Positions 38,150 to 46,224 are shown, counted from the stretch's first letter. The stretch is DNA of 64,000 bases from Thiocapsa rosea (GCF_003634315.1 NZ_RBXL01000001.1:3886501-3950500); one strand, 5' to 3'. The notes: generated by a model not told the origin, from the sequence alone. Program-made: numbers and translations.

Positions 38150-39662
38150 AACGGTCGCGGACGATCCCGATAGCCCGCGGCCGCTCGGTGGAATCATGTT
38201 TCGAACCCTTTTCGACGCCATCCCCTCCTCGATCCTGGTGGTGGACGGTCGTCTGCGGATCGTGATGGCCAACCGCAACTTTTTGCGAAAAGGCAATCGC
38301 ACCGACGCGGAGACCCTCGGTCGGCGTTTCGAGGAGGTCTTTCCGGCTGCAATCGTCGAGCGGACCGATATCCTCGACTGCGTGCAACGTGTCTTCGTGA
38401 ACAATGAGCAGAGCCCCTTCCGACGGATTACCTTCCGTGCCCCGGGGATGCCCATGCGAACCTATTATTTTCGGGCGTTGCCGTTGCCGGCGAAGGGCAG
38501 GGTTGCCCATGCCATGTTTCTGATGGAGGACATCACCGAGCAGGAGCGTCTCAGCAAGGATATCCAGCGTGTCGAGCGTCATCTCGCCAGCGTAGTCGAG
38601 AGCGCCAGCGATATCCTGGTCTCCACCGACACCGACGGGCATATCCTCAGTTGGAATCGCGCGGCCGCACGCCTGACCGGTTATGCGGCCGAGGTCGTGA
38701 TGCATCGCGGATTCTCGGAGCTCTTTCTGGAAACGGAACGCCCGGAGGTCGAGATGGCCTTGTCCCGGGCGACGGTGTTGCCGGGCAGTCTGAACGAAGA
38801 GTGGACGCTGGGCACGGTATCCGGGGAGGGGATCGCGGTGTCCTGGACCATCGCGCCCATGTTGAGCGAGGACGGAACCCTGATCGGGATGGTTGCGGCC
38901 GGTCGTGATCTGACCGAGCGCTACCGAATGCAGTCCGAGCTGCTGCAGTCCCAGAAATTGGCGGCGCTTGGTGTGATGGCGGGCGGGATCGCCCATGAGA
39001 TCCGCAATCCCCTGGCGGTCTGCTCCTCGGCAGCCCAGTTTCTGCTCGACGACTCCTTGGAGCCGGAGCTGCAACGCGAATGTGTCGAGAAGACGATCGC
39101 GGGTGTCAGCAAGGCATCCGAGATCATCGAGAATCTGCTGCGCTTCGCGCGCCCCTGCGCCGTGGAGAAGATGACCCTGGTGGAGCCGGTTGCACTGCTC
39201 GAGCGGGCCCTTTCGGTCGTGAGTCACCAGGCGCAGATCGCACGCATCGAGGTCGAGATGCAGGTCGGCGATCGGCCGCTCTGGGTGCGCGGTGTCCCGA
39301 GCCTGCTTGAGCAAGCGTTCCTCAATCTCTTTCTCAATGCCATGGCGGCCATGCCGGCGGGCGGTCGACTCTCCATCGCTGTCGACCAAGAGGTCGAAGA
39401 GGTTTCGGTGCGCATCAGCGACACCGGGGTCGGCATCCACGCGGCGCACATCGTCAGGATCTTCGATCCCTTCTACACCCGCTCGCCGATCGGGCATGGT
39501 ACAGGGCTCGGTCTGTCCATCTGCTATTCGATCATTGAACAGCATCGGGGACGGATCGACGTGCAAAGCGAGGTCGGAATCGGAACCTGTTTCTGCGTCC
39601 GCCTGCCCTTGGCCGAACCGCCGTGCCCCGGCGAGGGCGACGTCCGTTCGTGCCGTGAGTGA
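38124..39662 (+). CDS. PAS-domain sensor histidine kinase (NtrB-like)
   Basis: A 512-residue soluble kinase with no membrane segment. Two PAS domains occupy about 25-145 and 150-270 (SWNRAAARLTGYAAEVV in the second). The HisKA box has H291 in GGIAHEIRNPLA. The HATPase domain carries NLFLNAMAAMPAGG, DTGVGI and GTGLGLSI. It probably phosphorylates the sigma-54 activator three genes upstream and/or the small receiver protein downstream. Being cytoplasmic, it should sense an internal cue such as redox or energy state; the ligand is unknown. Confidence 0.92.
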   Translation: MTISDHWIETVADDPDSPRPLGGIMFRTLFDAIPSSILVVDGRLRIVMANRNFLRKGNRTDAETLGRRFEEVFPAAIVERTDILDCVQRVFVNNEQSPFRRITFRAPGMPMRTYYFRALPLPAKGRVAHAMFLMEDITEQERLSKDIQRVERHLASVVESASDILVSTDTDGHILSWNRAAARLTGYAAEVVMHRGFSELFLETERPEVEMALSRATVLPGSLNEEWTLGTVSGEGIAVSWTIAPMLSEDGTLIGMVAAGRDLTERYRMQSELLQSQKLAALGVMAGGIAHEIRNPLAVCSSAAQFLLDDSLEPELQRECVEKTIAGVSKASEIIENLLRFARPCAVEKMTLVEPVALLERALSVVSHQAQIARIEVEMQVGDRPLWVRGVPSLLEQAFLNLFLNAMAAMPAGGRLSIAVDQEVEEVSVRISDTGVGIHAAHIVRIFDPFYTRSPIGHGTGLGLSICYSIIEQHRGRIDVQSEVGIGTCFCVRLPLAEPPCPGEGDVRSCRE

Positions 39663-40050
39663 CGGGCAGCCCCCGACCTTCCTCACCGTCGATGACGAGC
39701 CCGCGATCAACTGGATCCTCGGGCGTCTGATCGCACGCAGAGGCTTCCCCGTCGACCACGCACTCAGCGGACGAGAGGCGCTCAGGCTCTGTCGTCTGAA
39801 GCGCTATCGGGCCGTCTTCGTCGATGCCAAGCTCCCGGATATCCTCGGCACGACCCTGGTGTGTCATCTCCGAGAACGCCTGGAGGATCCGGTGATCGTG
39901 CTGATCTCGGGTTATTTTTTCTCCGATGATCCGACGGTCGAAGAGTTGATTTGGACCGGCATGATCCAGCACTTCGTCGCCAAGCCGTTTCTGCATCACG
40001 ACATCCTCGACATCATCGATCGCATCGCCGCATTGCCGCCCCGGTCATAA
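39655..40050 (+). CDS. Single-domain response regulator
   Basis: A 131-residue receiver domain: acidic pair in FLTVDDEPA, phospho-acceptor D57 in VFVDAKLPD, and Lys in FVAKPFL. No output domain. GTG start overlaps the end of the kinase gene by 8 bases. It could act as a phosphate sink or pass phosphate to a partner. The acceptor loop DAKLPDILG is somewhat atypical. Confidence 0.85.
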   Translation: MSDGQPPTFLTVDDEPAINWILGRLIARRGFPVDHALSGREALRLCRLKRYRAVFVDAKLPDILGTTLVCHLRERLEDPVIVLISGYFFSDDPTVEELIWTGMIQHFVAKPFLHHDILDIIDRIAALPPRS

Positions 40051-40168
40051 ACTCGTCAAACCTACGGACCGGTCTTATTGAACACGGTTCGCGTCTTCAT
40101 CGATTTGAATCCTGCTTCATCGATACGGTGCCGTCCGCGATTCATCACTGAAAGAATCCCGAGCCTTC

Positions 40169-40358
40169 CAAACCGCGCCCGGTGCGGTATGCGATTTCTT
40201 TGGATGGGTTCGGCTGGCAGATTTGACGACCGCTGGCGATGGCGCGGTTTAAGAGATTACAAAATATATGATTTCTAAACGCGTTCCCGCTAAGGGCCGT
40301 GGATGCACCAAACGTCGAGCTCACTCGAAAATGAGTATCTCGCTCTGGACGCGGTTTA
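40169..40358. repeat. Composite palindromic repeat, A' module + spacer + B module (copy 9)
   Basis: The A' module runs from AAACCGCGCCCGGTGCGG to GGCGCGGTTTAA (about 40252). An AT-rich spacer (ACAAAATATATGATT) follows, then a B module from TAAACGCGTTCCCGC to GACGCGGTTTA (40358). It lies between the regulatory operon and the gvpA control region and may insulate them. Confidence 0.87.
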
Positions 40359-40394
40359 GCTCTTCAAAACGCGCAGGCGCCGACATGACTCCTA

Positions 40395-40435
40395 TTGATA
40401 ATTCGCAATTACTTGATTTGGATTGACAATTCGCA
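40395..40435 (+). promoter_or_regulatory. Two direct repeats TTGAYAATTCGCA: probable activator-binding (enhancer) sites
   Basis: TTGATAATTCGCA (40395-40407) and TTGACAATTCGCA (40423-40435) differ at one base and are 28 bases apart. They lie about 180 bases upstream of the sigma-54 promoter, the usual enhancer distance for NtrC-type activators. Binding by the regulator at 35225 is inferred. The rest of this 768-base gap (40051-40818) holds the repeat, this site, the promoter, and an ATGGAGC...GCTCCAT inverted repeat (40469-40504). Confidence 0.6.
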
Positions 40436-40609
40436 CTCTTAAAATGCTCGGTATGGCGCATCATCTCTATGGAGCGGCCGCCATGATTATGGTCTCTGCT
40501 CCATGCTTTTATTGCTTCGAACGCGCGAGTGACCAAATGCGCATCCAATTAAAACGAACAACCCACTGTTTTTCCGGTTAATAAATAATCTGCGTCGCTC
40601 TTTGAAATA

Positions 40610-40626
40610 CTGGCACGGCACATGCT
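40610..40626 (+). promoter_or_regulatory. Sigma-54 (-24/-12) promoter of the gvpA operon
   Basis: CTGGCACGGCACATGCT matches the sigma-54 consensus YTGGCACGRNNNTTGCW at every defined position but one. The invariant GG (40612-40613) and GC (40624-40625) are separated by the required 10 bases. It gives a leader of about 180 bases before gvpA. A sigma-54 activator gene lies in the operon immediately upstream. Confidence 0.8.
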
Positions 40627-40818
40627 CTATAAGAATCAAGCAACCCGACAGGCAGGACGCCGAACGAGGAGTCGCAAGGATCATCGAGGGTATCCGATGG
40701 CTGAACGACTTCGTTGGGGCCGGGGTAAAGGGAGCACGGGATTCGATCCAGGCCCGCCGGGTTCGCTTACAACGCACATTCCGTGCATTCGTCCAGACTC
40801 TTTATTAGGACAGAGATC

Positions 40819-41037
40819 ATGGCAAAAGTAGCAAATTCCACCGATTCCTCCAGTCTCGCCGAAGTCGTTGACCGGATCCTCGACAAGGGCATCGTGATCG
40901 ACGCGTGGGTGAAGGTCTCCCTGGTCGGCATCGAGCTGTTGGCGATTGAGGCCCGTGTGGTGATCGCCTCCGTCGAAACCTACCTCAAGTATGCAGAGGC
41001 CATCGGCCTGACCGCTCCGGCAGCTGCTCCGGCTTGA
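40819..41037 (+). CDS. gvpA: Gas vesicle structural protein GvpA
   Basis: A 72-residue protein. The conserved core runs [30 protein letters not shown], quoted here in parts, then [20 protein letters not shown]. It is the main shell protein of gas vesicles, forming the hydrophobic-inside ribs. Length and sequence match GvpA across phyla. AGGA precedes the ATG. It is the first gene after the sigma-54 promoter and is cut off from the rest of the operon by a strong hairpin, as expected for the most abundant product. Confidence 0.97.
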   Translation: MAKVANSTDSSSLAEVVDRILDKGIVIDAWVKVSLVGIELLAIEARVVIASVETYLKYAEAIGLTAPAAAPA

Positions 41038-41055
41038 TCTAGGGGCTAGTACCTC

Positions 41056-41105
41056 GGGAGATGCCGCTCTTATGCTCGGGGCATCGCCTCGAGGCGGCAT
41101 CTCCC
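41056..41105 (+). promoter_or_regulatory. Intercistronic stem-loop between gvpA and the GvpC-like gene
   Basis: GGGAGATGCCGC (41056-41067) pairs perfectly with GCGGCATCTCCC (41094-41105). An inner hairpin CTCGGGGC-ATC-GCCTCGAG extends it. No T-run follows, so it would stabilise the gvpA message or partly block read-through rather than fully terminate. Similar gvpA-gvpC hairpins are known in cyanobacteria. Confidence 0.85.
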
Positions 41106-41205
41106 GCCGGGTCAGGCGGCCGTCCGCGCCGAGCCCGGTCGTCGGGTGGCGCGAAGGCCTGCTTGCTCGGGGTCGGATTCCGCAACCTGATACAAGGAGC
41201 ACACC

Positions 41206-41931
41206 ATGGGCCGTTTTACCGAAGACATGGGGCGGCTGCGCGACGAGATCGCATCGGACCGCACCAACCGTCATACCCTGATCGCCGAGACCCGCGAGGA
41301 GATTTCGGCCAGCGCGCTCGCTTTCATGACCAATCTGAAGGACAGCGTCGAGACACTCCAGAGCCGGTTCCACACGGATTTCGCCGAGATGGCGCAATCC
41401 GGCCGGGCTGACCGCAACGCCTTTATGACACAGCTGGGCAGCGAGGTCGCCGATCTCCGTGTCGAGGCCGCGGCACAGCGCGACGCGGCTCGCCGGTCCT
41501 TCGCCGAGTCGGCCGCCGAGGCGCGTGCCGAGCGAGCCAGCCAAGGCGCCGCGATGCGCGAGGATGTCTCCCGACTGCAGGATGGATTTCGGCAGGCAAG
41601 AGGCGAGATGGCGACCGAGGTACGGGCTGCCGGAGAAGCCTTCGTGGCCGACATCGTCGATGCCGTTACAGGCCTCAGGCGCGAGACCGTCCAACTGGTC
41701 GATGACCTGAGTCGCGAACGTGCCTCCGCCCGCGAGGCTTGGCGTGGCGGCATGGCGAAGGCCCGGCCACCGGCCTCGGCCCCCTCCCCCGCAGCGCGTC
41801 CGAAGGCGCACGCCAAACCGGCGCCGAAGCCGTTCGTTGCCGCCGATTCGATGGCGAAACCGGAGGACAAACCGGCCAAGCCGGAGCCGAAACCTGCTCG
41901 GGCCCGAGACGAGGGATTCAAGACCGACTGA
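41206..41931 (+). CDS. GvpC-like gas vesicle outer-surface protein (candidate)
   Basis: A 241-residue, strongly helical, charged protein. The segment AFMTNLKDSVETLQ (from residue 39) recurs as AFMTQLGSEVADLR exactly 33 residues later. Weaker repeats follow (AAMREDVSRLQ, AFVADIVDAVTGLR). A 33-residue helical repeat is the hallmark of cyanobacterial GvpC, which clamps the outside of the GvpA shell. The position between gvpA and gvpN also matches gvpC. Residues 180-241 are a Pro/Ala/Lys-rich tail. No direct sequence match to a GvpC was established, so the call rests on repeat period and position. Confidence 0.65.
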   Translation: MGRFTEDMGRLRDEIASDRTNRHTLIAETREEISASALAFMTNLKDSVETLQSRFHTDFAEMAQSGRADRNAFMTQLGSEVADLRVEAAAQRDAARRSFAESAAEARAERASQGAAMREDVSRLQDGFRQARGEMATEVRAAGEAFVADIVDAVTGLRRETVQLVDDLSRERASAREAWRGGMAKARPPASAPSPAARPKAHAKPAPKPFVAADSMAKPEDKPAKPEPKPARARDEGFKTD

Positions 41932-42018
41932 TCCGGCAGGACCGGCCGAGCGTCAAGGAATCCACCACTGTGCGGGGCCCGGGAGGCCCCGTGCCCAATC
42001 GATGCCAGGACAACACAC

Positions 42019-43017
42019 ATGAGCGCCAAACCCCTGCAAGATGCCAGCGAGGTCTCGGCCTTGAACAACGACAATGTGCAACCCGAGGCGAGCGATACCT
42101 TCGTCTGCACGCCGTCGGTCGAGGCGCTCGCGGAGCGGGCATCCGCCTATCTGCAGGCCGGTTACCCCGTTCATCTCGCAGGCCCCGCGGGAACCGGCAA
42201 GACCACCTTGGCCTTCCATGCCGCGGCAAAGCGCGGCCGTCCGGTGAAACTCATCCACGGCAACGACGAGCTGGGTCTCGCCGACATGGTGGGTCAGGAC
42301 AACGGCTATCGGCGCAACACCCTGGTCGATAATTACATTCACTCCGTGGTCAAGACCCAGGAGGAGGTTCGAACCTTCTGGATCGACAACCGGGTGACGA
42401 CCGCGTGTCTCAACGGCGAGACCCTGATCTACGACGAGTTCAACCGGTCCCGCCCGGAGGTCAACAACATCTTTTTGAGTATCCTCGGCGAGGGCATCCT
42501 GAATCTTCCCAACCGCCGTCATCAAGGCGCCGGGTATCTCGAGGTCCATCCGGAGTTTCGGGTCATCTTTACCTCCAACCCGGAGGAGTATGCGGGTACG
42601 CACAAGACCCAGGATGCCCTCATGGACCGGATGATCACCATGAAGATCGGTCATTACGACCGCGAGACCGAGATCCGGGTCACCCGGGCCAAATCGGGTC
42701 TGCCGCCGAGCGAGGTCGCCATCGTAGTCGATATCGTCCGAGAGCTGCGCGGGCAGAGTGTCAATCATCATCGCCCGACCTTGCGCGCCTGCATCGCCAT
42801 CGCGCGCATCATGGCGGATCGCAGGATCAGCGCCCGCTCGAACAACAGCTTTTTCCGCGACATCTGCCGCGACATCCTCGACATGGACTCGGCGAAGGTC
42901 CGCCGCGACGGCAATGCCTTGGGCGAATCGCCGGTGGACGATGTCGTCGCCAGCATCAGCGCTCGGGCGCGCAGACCCAAGATCGTCGAGCCCAAAGGTC
43001 TGCACAAGGAGATCTGA
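42019..43017 (+). CDS. gvpN: Gas vesicle protein GvpN (AAA+ ATPase)
   Basis: A 332-residue MoxR-like AAA+ ATPase. Walker A GPAGTGKTTLA lies near residue 53, Walker B ETLIYDEFNRSRPE near 133, and sensor-1 VIFTSNPEEYAGTHKTQDAL near 176. GvpN is needed for vesicles to grow to full width. A GGGGCC...GGCCCC hairpin (41973-41990) lies just before the gene. Its stop is followed one base later by the next start. Confidence 0.95.
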   Translation: MSAKPLQDASEVSALNNDNVQPEASDTFVCTPSVEALAERASAYLQAGYPVHLAGPAGTGKTTLAFHAAAKRGRPVKLIHGNDELGLADMVGQDNGYRRNTLVDNYIHSVVKTQEEVRTFWIDNRVTTACLNGETLIYDEFNRSRPEVNNIFLSILGEGILNLPNRRHQGAGYLEVHPEFRVIFTSNPEEYAGTHKTQDALMDRMITMKIGHYDRETEIRVTRAKSGLPPSEVAIVVDIVRELRGQSVNHHRPTLRACIAIARIMADRRISARSNNSFFRDICRDILDMDSAKVRRDGNALGESPVDDVVASISARARRPKIVEPKGLHKEI

Positions 43018-43018
43018 G

Positions 43019-43411
43019 ATGTCCAAGTTCACCCAACCCTCACGCAGCGTCCGGGACATCAAGACCCTCGCGGGCATGGCCGACGATGTGCGTGCCCCGC
43101 ACAAGATGTACATGCGCCTCTTCGCGCTCGAGACCGAGCGCCATCGTCGGCTCCAAGAGCGTGCCAGTGCCATGCTGCGGGTCGACAATATCGACGCGCG
43201 TTGCGCCGAGATCGCCGAGGAGATGGAGCAGCTGCTGCAGATCCTCGGCGTGGAAGCCGTCGCACCGGGTGGCCCTCCGGCCAACGCTCGACCGGGTTCG
43301 GGCCGCGTTCCGACGCAGCCCCATCGAGGACGGGGCAAAGGCACCGGCGCGGGGCGTCAGACCACCTCGGGTGAAACCTCGGTCGGCGAGGCCGTCAAGA
43401 TCCGCTATTGA
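43019..43411 (+). CDS. GvpV-like small gas vesicle protein
   Basis: A 130-residue protein. The first 80 residues are helical and polar (RSVRDIKTLAGMADDVR, then KMYMRLFALETERHRRLQERA, and EEMEQLLQILG). The last 50 are Gly/Arg/Pro-rich and disordered. Position after gvpN and the KMYMRLFALE segment recall the small GvpV-type proteins of cyanobacterial clusters, though I am not certain of the assignment. It begins 1 base after the gvpN stop and overlaps nothing downstream. Confidence 0.7.
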   Translation: MSKFTQPSRSVRDIKTLAGMADDVRAPHKMYMRLFALETERHRRLQERASAMLRVDNIDARCAEIAEEMEQLLQILGVEAVAPGGPPANARPGSGRVPTQPHRGRGKGTGAGRQTTSGETSVGEAVKIRY

Positions 43412-43455
43412 GCCAAGAAGGCACGGCGGGAAACATTCGAGCGAGAGGTCCAGAG

Positions 43456-44220
43456 ATGCAACAGGCGAAGCGGCAAGACGTGGCGGCGGGGCGTTACATC
43501 TACGCAATCATTCCCGACCGGGGCGATCACTCCTTGGGACGGATCGGGCTCGACGAGAGCGAGGTCTACACCATCGGCGATGGGCGTGTCGCCGCGGTCG
43601 TGAGCGATCTCTCCGGCGGGCGGATTCGTCCCCAGCGGCGCAATATGGCCGCGCACCAAGAGGTGCTCAAACAGGTGCTGCGCGAGGTCTCCCCCTTGCC
43701 TGCGGCCTTCGGCCTGATGGCCGACGACGAGGCCGCGATCATCCGCATCCTGAAGGACAACCAAGACGCTTTTCTGAATCAGCTCGAGCGAGTGGACGGC
43801 AGTCTGGAGATGGGACTGCGCATGTCCTGGGACGTCCCCAACATCTTCGAGTATTTCGTCGGCGCACATCCGGAGCTGCAGGAGCTTCGCGACGATTTCT
43901 TCCGCGACGGAAGCAACCTCACCCAGGATCAGATGATCACGCTCGGGCGAAGCTTCGAGCGTCTCCTGGAGCAGGATCGCGAGGAGTACACGGAGCAGGT
44001 CGAGTCCGTCATGCGCAGCTGCTGTCGCGAGATCAAGCGCAACAAGTGCCGTACCGAGAAGGAGGTCTTACACCTGGCCTGTCTCGTCGATCGCGATGCC
44101 GCCGGGCGATTCGAGCAGGTCGTCCTGCAGGCCGCGCGTCCCTTCGACAACAACTATGCCTTCGATTTCAACGGACCTTGGGCGCCCCACAACTTCGTCG
44201 AGATGGACATCCATGTCTGA
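43456..44220 (+). CDS. gvpF: GvpF/GvpL-family gas vesicle protein (main cluster)
   Basis: A 254-residue protein. Motifs: RYIYAIIPD at the start, LSGGRIRPQRRNMAAHQEVLKQVL near 60 in parts, VSPLPAAFGLMADDEAAI, and the C-terminal NGPWAPHNFVEMDI. This is the copy closest to canonical GvpF. ATG 43456 is favoured by the GAGAGG Shine-Dalgarno; a TTG at 43408 would add 16 residues. It is the third GvpF/L in the window. Confidence 0.92.
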   Translation: MQQAKRQDVAAGRYIYAIIPDRGDHSLGRIGLDESEVYTIGDGRVAAVVSDLSGGRIRPQRRNMAAHQEVLKQVLREVSPLPAAFGLMADDEAAIIRILKDNQDAFLNQLERVDGSLEMGLRMSWDVPNIFEYFVGAHPELQELRDDFFRDGSNLTQDQMITLGRSFERLLEQDREEYTEQVESVMRSCCREIKRNKCRTEKEVLHLACLVDRDAAGRFEQVVLQAARPFDNNYAFDFNGPWAPHNFVEMDIHV

Positions 44221-44293
44221 CGCCGCAACCTGTTCCGCAATCGGGGTCGCAGCGGTGCCGATGGTGCAACACTGGTCCCCTCGGAGGTAAACC

Positions 44294-44590
44294 GTGTTGA
44301 TCGTCGATGATCTTCTCGCTGCGCCCTTCAAGGGTATCATCTGGGTCTTCGAGGAGATCCATAAGTCCGCGACCGCGGAGCAGCGCGCCCGGCGCGACGA
44401 GATCATGGCTGCCTTGAGCGCCCTTTATCGCGCCTTGGAGCAAGGCGAGATCACGGACGACACCTTCGATACCCGTGAGCAGGCCCTGCTCGACGAGCTC
44501 GACGCCTTGGATGCGCGGGAGGATGCGAACGAGCTCGGCTCCGACGAGGATGAGGATGATCTCGACGGAGCGGGCGAGGACGCATCATGA
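44294..44590 (+). CDS. gvpG: Gas vesicle protein GvpG
   Basis: A 98-residue protein. It begins MLIVDDLLAAPFKGIIWVFEEIHKSA (seen as LLAAPFKGIIWVFEEIH), the typical GvpG start. A helical middle follows (LYRALEQGEITDDTFDTREQALLDELD, cited in part) and a very acidic tail. Start is GTG with GGAGGT upstream. Its stop overlaps the next start. GvpG is a conserved assembly accessory protein. Confidence 0.92.
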   Translation: MLIVDDLLAAPFKGIIWVFEEIHKSATAEQRARRDEIMAALSALYRALEQGEITDDTFDTREQALLDELDALDAREDANELGSDEDEDDLDGAGEDAS

Positions 44591-44802
44591 TGCTCGCGAT
44601 CGGCGAACACCCGGACTGCCCGGAAGAAATCCAAAGGGTCTCGCTGTGCGAGGCGCTCGATCGAATCCTGAACAAGGGAGCGGTGGTCTCCGGCGAGCTA
44701 ACCATTGCGGTCGCAAACGTCGACCTCTTGTATCTCAGCCTGCAACTGGTCATCACCTCGGTCGAGACGGCAAAGCGGGAGATGCTTTATGTCCGACACT
44801 AG
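44587..44802 (+). CDS. gvpS: GvpA-family minor protein, GvpS/GvpJ type
   Basis: A 71-residue member of the GvpA/J/M/S family. The core reads SLCEALDRILNKGAVVSGELT then LQLVITSVETAKREM. The NKG.VVSGE segment is more like GvpS/GvpJ than GvpA. Such proteins are thought to nucleate the vesicle tips. It overlaps gvpG by 4 bases and gvpK by 14, so it is tightly coupled. Confidence 0.85.
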   Translation: MMLAIGEHPDCPEEIQRVSLCEALDRILNKGAVVSGELTIAVANVDLLYLSLQLVITSVETAKREMLYVRH

Positions 44803-45172
44803 AACCGGCACGGCCCCGAGCAGCGCAGCCTCGGCCGCACCCGACACGTCGACCCTGCAGCGGGCCAACCTGCTGGCGGACCTCCTGGAGACCAAGGTCG
44901 CCGCCGCGGGCAGGCGCATCGATATCGATCCGGAACGTGTGCAGCGGGGTCTGGGTCAATTGGTCTTGACCGTCGTGAAGCTGCTCCATGTCCTGCTCGA
45001 GCGCCAAGCGATTCGCCGTGTCGACGGAGGCGATCTGGACGAGGACGAGATCGAGCAGCTGGGGCTCGCCTTGATGCGTCAGTCCGAAGAGATCGAGCGT
45101 CTGCGCCGACTCCTCGGACTCGAGGAGCAGGACCTAAATCTCGATCTAGGTCCGCTCGGCAAGCTCTTTTGA
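44789..45172 (+). CDS. gvpK: Gas vesicle protein GvpK
   Basis: A 127-residue protein. The conserved GvpK core is RIDIDPERVQRGLGQLVLTVVKLLHVLLERQAIRRV, seen from about residue 49 (quoted only as RIDIDPERVQRGLGQLVLTV), then LGLALMRQSEEIERL. It is required for vesicle formation; its exact step is not settled. The start at 44789 lies inside the upstream gene. Confidence 0.94.
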   Translation: MSDTRTGTAPSSAASAAPDTSTLQRANLLADLLETKVAAAGRRIDIDPERVQRGLGQLVLTVVKLLHVLLERQAIRRVDGGDLDEDEIEQLGLALMRQSEEIERLRRLLGLEEQDLNLDLGPLGKLF

Positions 45173-45182
45173 GGATGTAAGC

Positions 45183-45533
45183 ATGTCCGTTCAGCGCTCT
45201 ACACTCACCCATTCCACCAACAGCACCAGCGTTGCCGATCTGTTGGAACGTGTCCTGGACAAAGGGATCGTGATCGCCGGTGACATCCGTATCAAGCTGG
45301 TGGACATCGAGCTGCTCACGATCCAGCTGCGGCTGGTCATCTGCTCGGTCGACAAGGCCCGCGAGATGGGTATCGATTGGTGGTCCGACAACGCCATGTT
45401 CAAGGGGCTCTCGTCCCAAGCCTCTGCTGCCTCGTTGCCCGGCACCGCGGCGGCGTCGGGCATCGAAGACCGCCTCGCTCGCCTGGAGTCCCTATTGGTC
45501 AAACAGTCCGCCGCGGCCGAGACCGTCCTCTGA
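45183..45533 (+). CDS. gvpJ: GvpA-family minor protein, GvpJ type
   Basis: A 116-residue member of the GvpA family. The core is SVADLLERVLDKGIVIAGDI then LRLVICSVDKAREMGIDWW. It carries a 45-residue C-terminal extension (GIEDRLARLESLLVKQ) absent from GvpA, as in GvpJ. Probably a tip or nucleation protein. It lies 10 bases after gvpK. Confidence 0.9.
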   Translation: MSVQRSTLTHSTNSTSVADLLERVLDKGIVIAGDIRIKLVDIELLTIQLRLVICSVDKAREMGIDWWSDNAMFKGLSSQASAASLPGTAAASGIEDRLARLESLLVKQSAAAETVL

Positions 45534-45549
45534 GGGAGCGCGAATCATC

Positions 45550-46224
45550 ATGTCCGATCCAGCCGAGCACACCAGGACCCTGCAGGTCGCCCCGGACGCG
45601 ACCCGGACCCTCATCTACTGCCCCGTGATCCACAGCCAGGTGGATCTCGGCGCACTCCGCGCGCCCGTGCAATCGGCCACCCATACCGCCTTCGGCGCCG
45701 AGGCGTGGCGGCGGCGGGTGCACACGGTGGAGCAGATGTGGACCGAGATCGAGCAACTGATCGATGGCCTGGACCTGGATCCGACCCGGACCCGGCTTTA
45801 TCAGGACGGTCTTCCGATCTGCGGCCACGAGCTGGAGATCGTCAAGGAGATGACCTACAAGGGGAGCCGCAACCATCGGATCCTGCTGCGTCTTCATAGC
45901 CAGGGCGCAACCCTGATGGGCACCGAGTCCGGGCCGCTGCTGCTGCAGGAGTACAACCTGGCAAAACGCCTGTTGGACCCCGAGCAGCAGGGGTTGGACA
46001 GCGACGACCGCGACGCCCTGCAGATACAGGCCCGGACCCTGCTCAAGTTACGCGATTTCTTCATCGCCGGACGGATCAACGAGACCTTGAAGGCCGGCGA
46101 GGTCGGCATCCTCTTTCTCGGCATGTTGCATGACATCACGCCCGGGCTGACCTCGGACATCCGGGTCGTCTACCCGCTCGGCAAACCGGTCGGATCCGAC
46201 GGAGTGGCCGAGGCCGAGACCTGA
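45550..46224 (+). CDS. Conserved protein of unknown function inside the gas vesicle cluster
   Basis: A 224-residue soluble protein, starting 16 bases after gvpJ. Notable segments: TLIYCPVIHSQVDLGAL near residue 20, LYQDGLPICGHELEIVKEM near 80, and ATLMGTESGPLLLQEYNLAK near 115. It resembles a conserved hypothetical family I have seen in diverse bacteria outside gas vesicle loci; no function is known to me. It has no membrane segment. It might join vesicle assembly or have been carried in by the operon. Confidence 0.75.
   Translation: MSDPAEHTRTLQVAPDATRTLIYCPVIHSQVDLGALRAPVQSATHTAFGAEAWRRRVHTVEQMWTEIEQLIDGLDLDPTRTRLYQDGLPICGHELEIVKEMTYKGSRNHRILLRLHSQGATLMGTESGPLLLQEYNLAKRLLDPEQQGLDSDDRDALQIQARTLLKLRDFFIAGRINETLKAGEVGILFLGMLHDITPGLTSDIRVVYPLGKPVGSDGVAEAET

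Noticed and set aside
42405-44300. A 631-residue plus-strand frame across gvpN, the GvpV-like gene and gvpF
   Set aside because: It is out of frame with three recognised gvp genes and Arg/Ser-rich, typical of a shadow frame.
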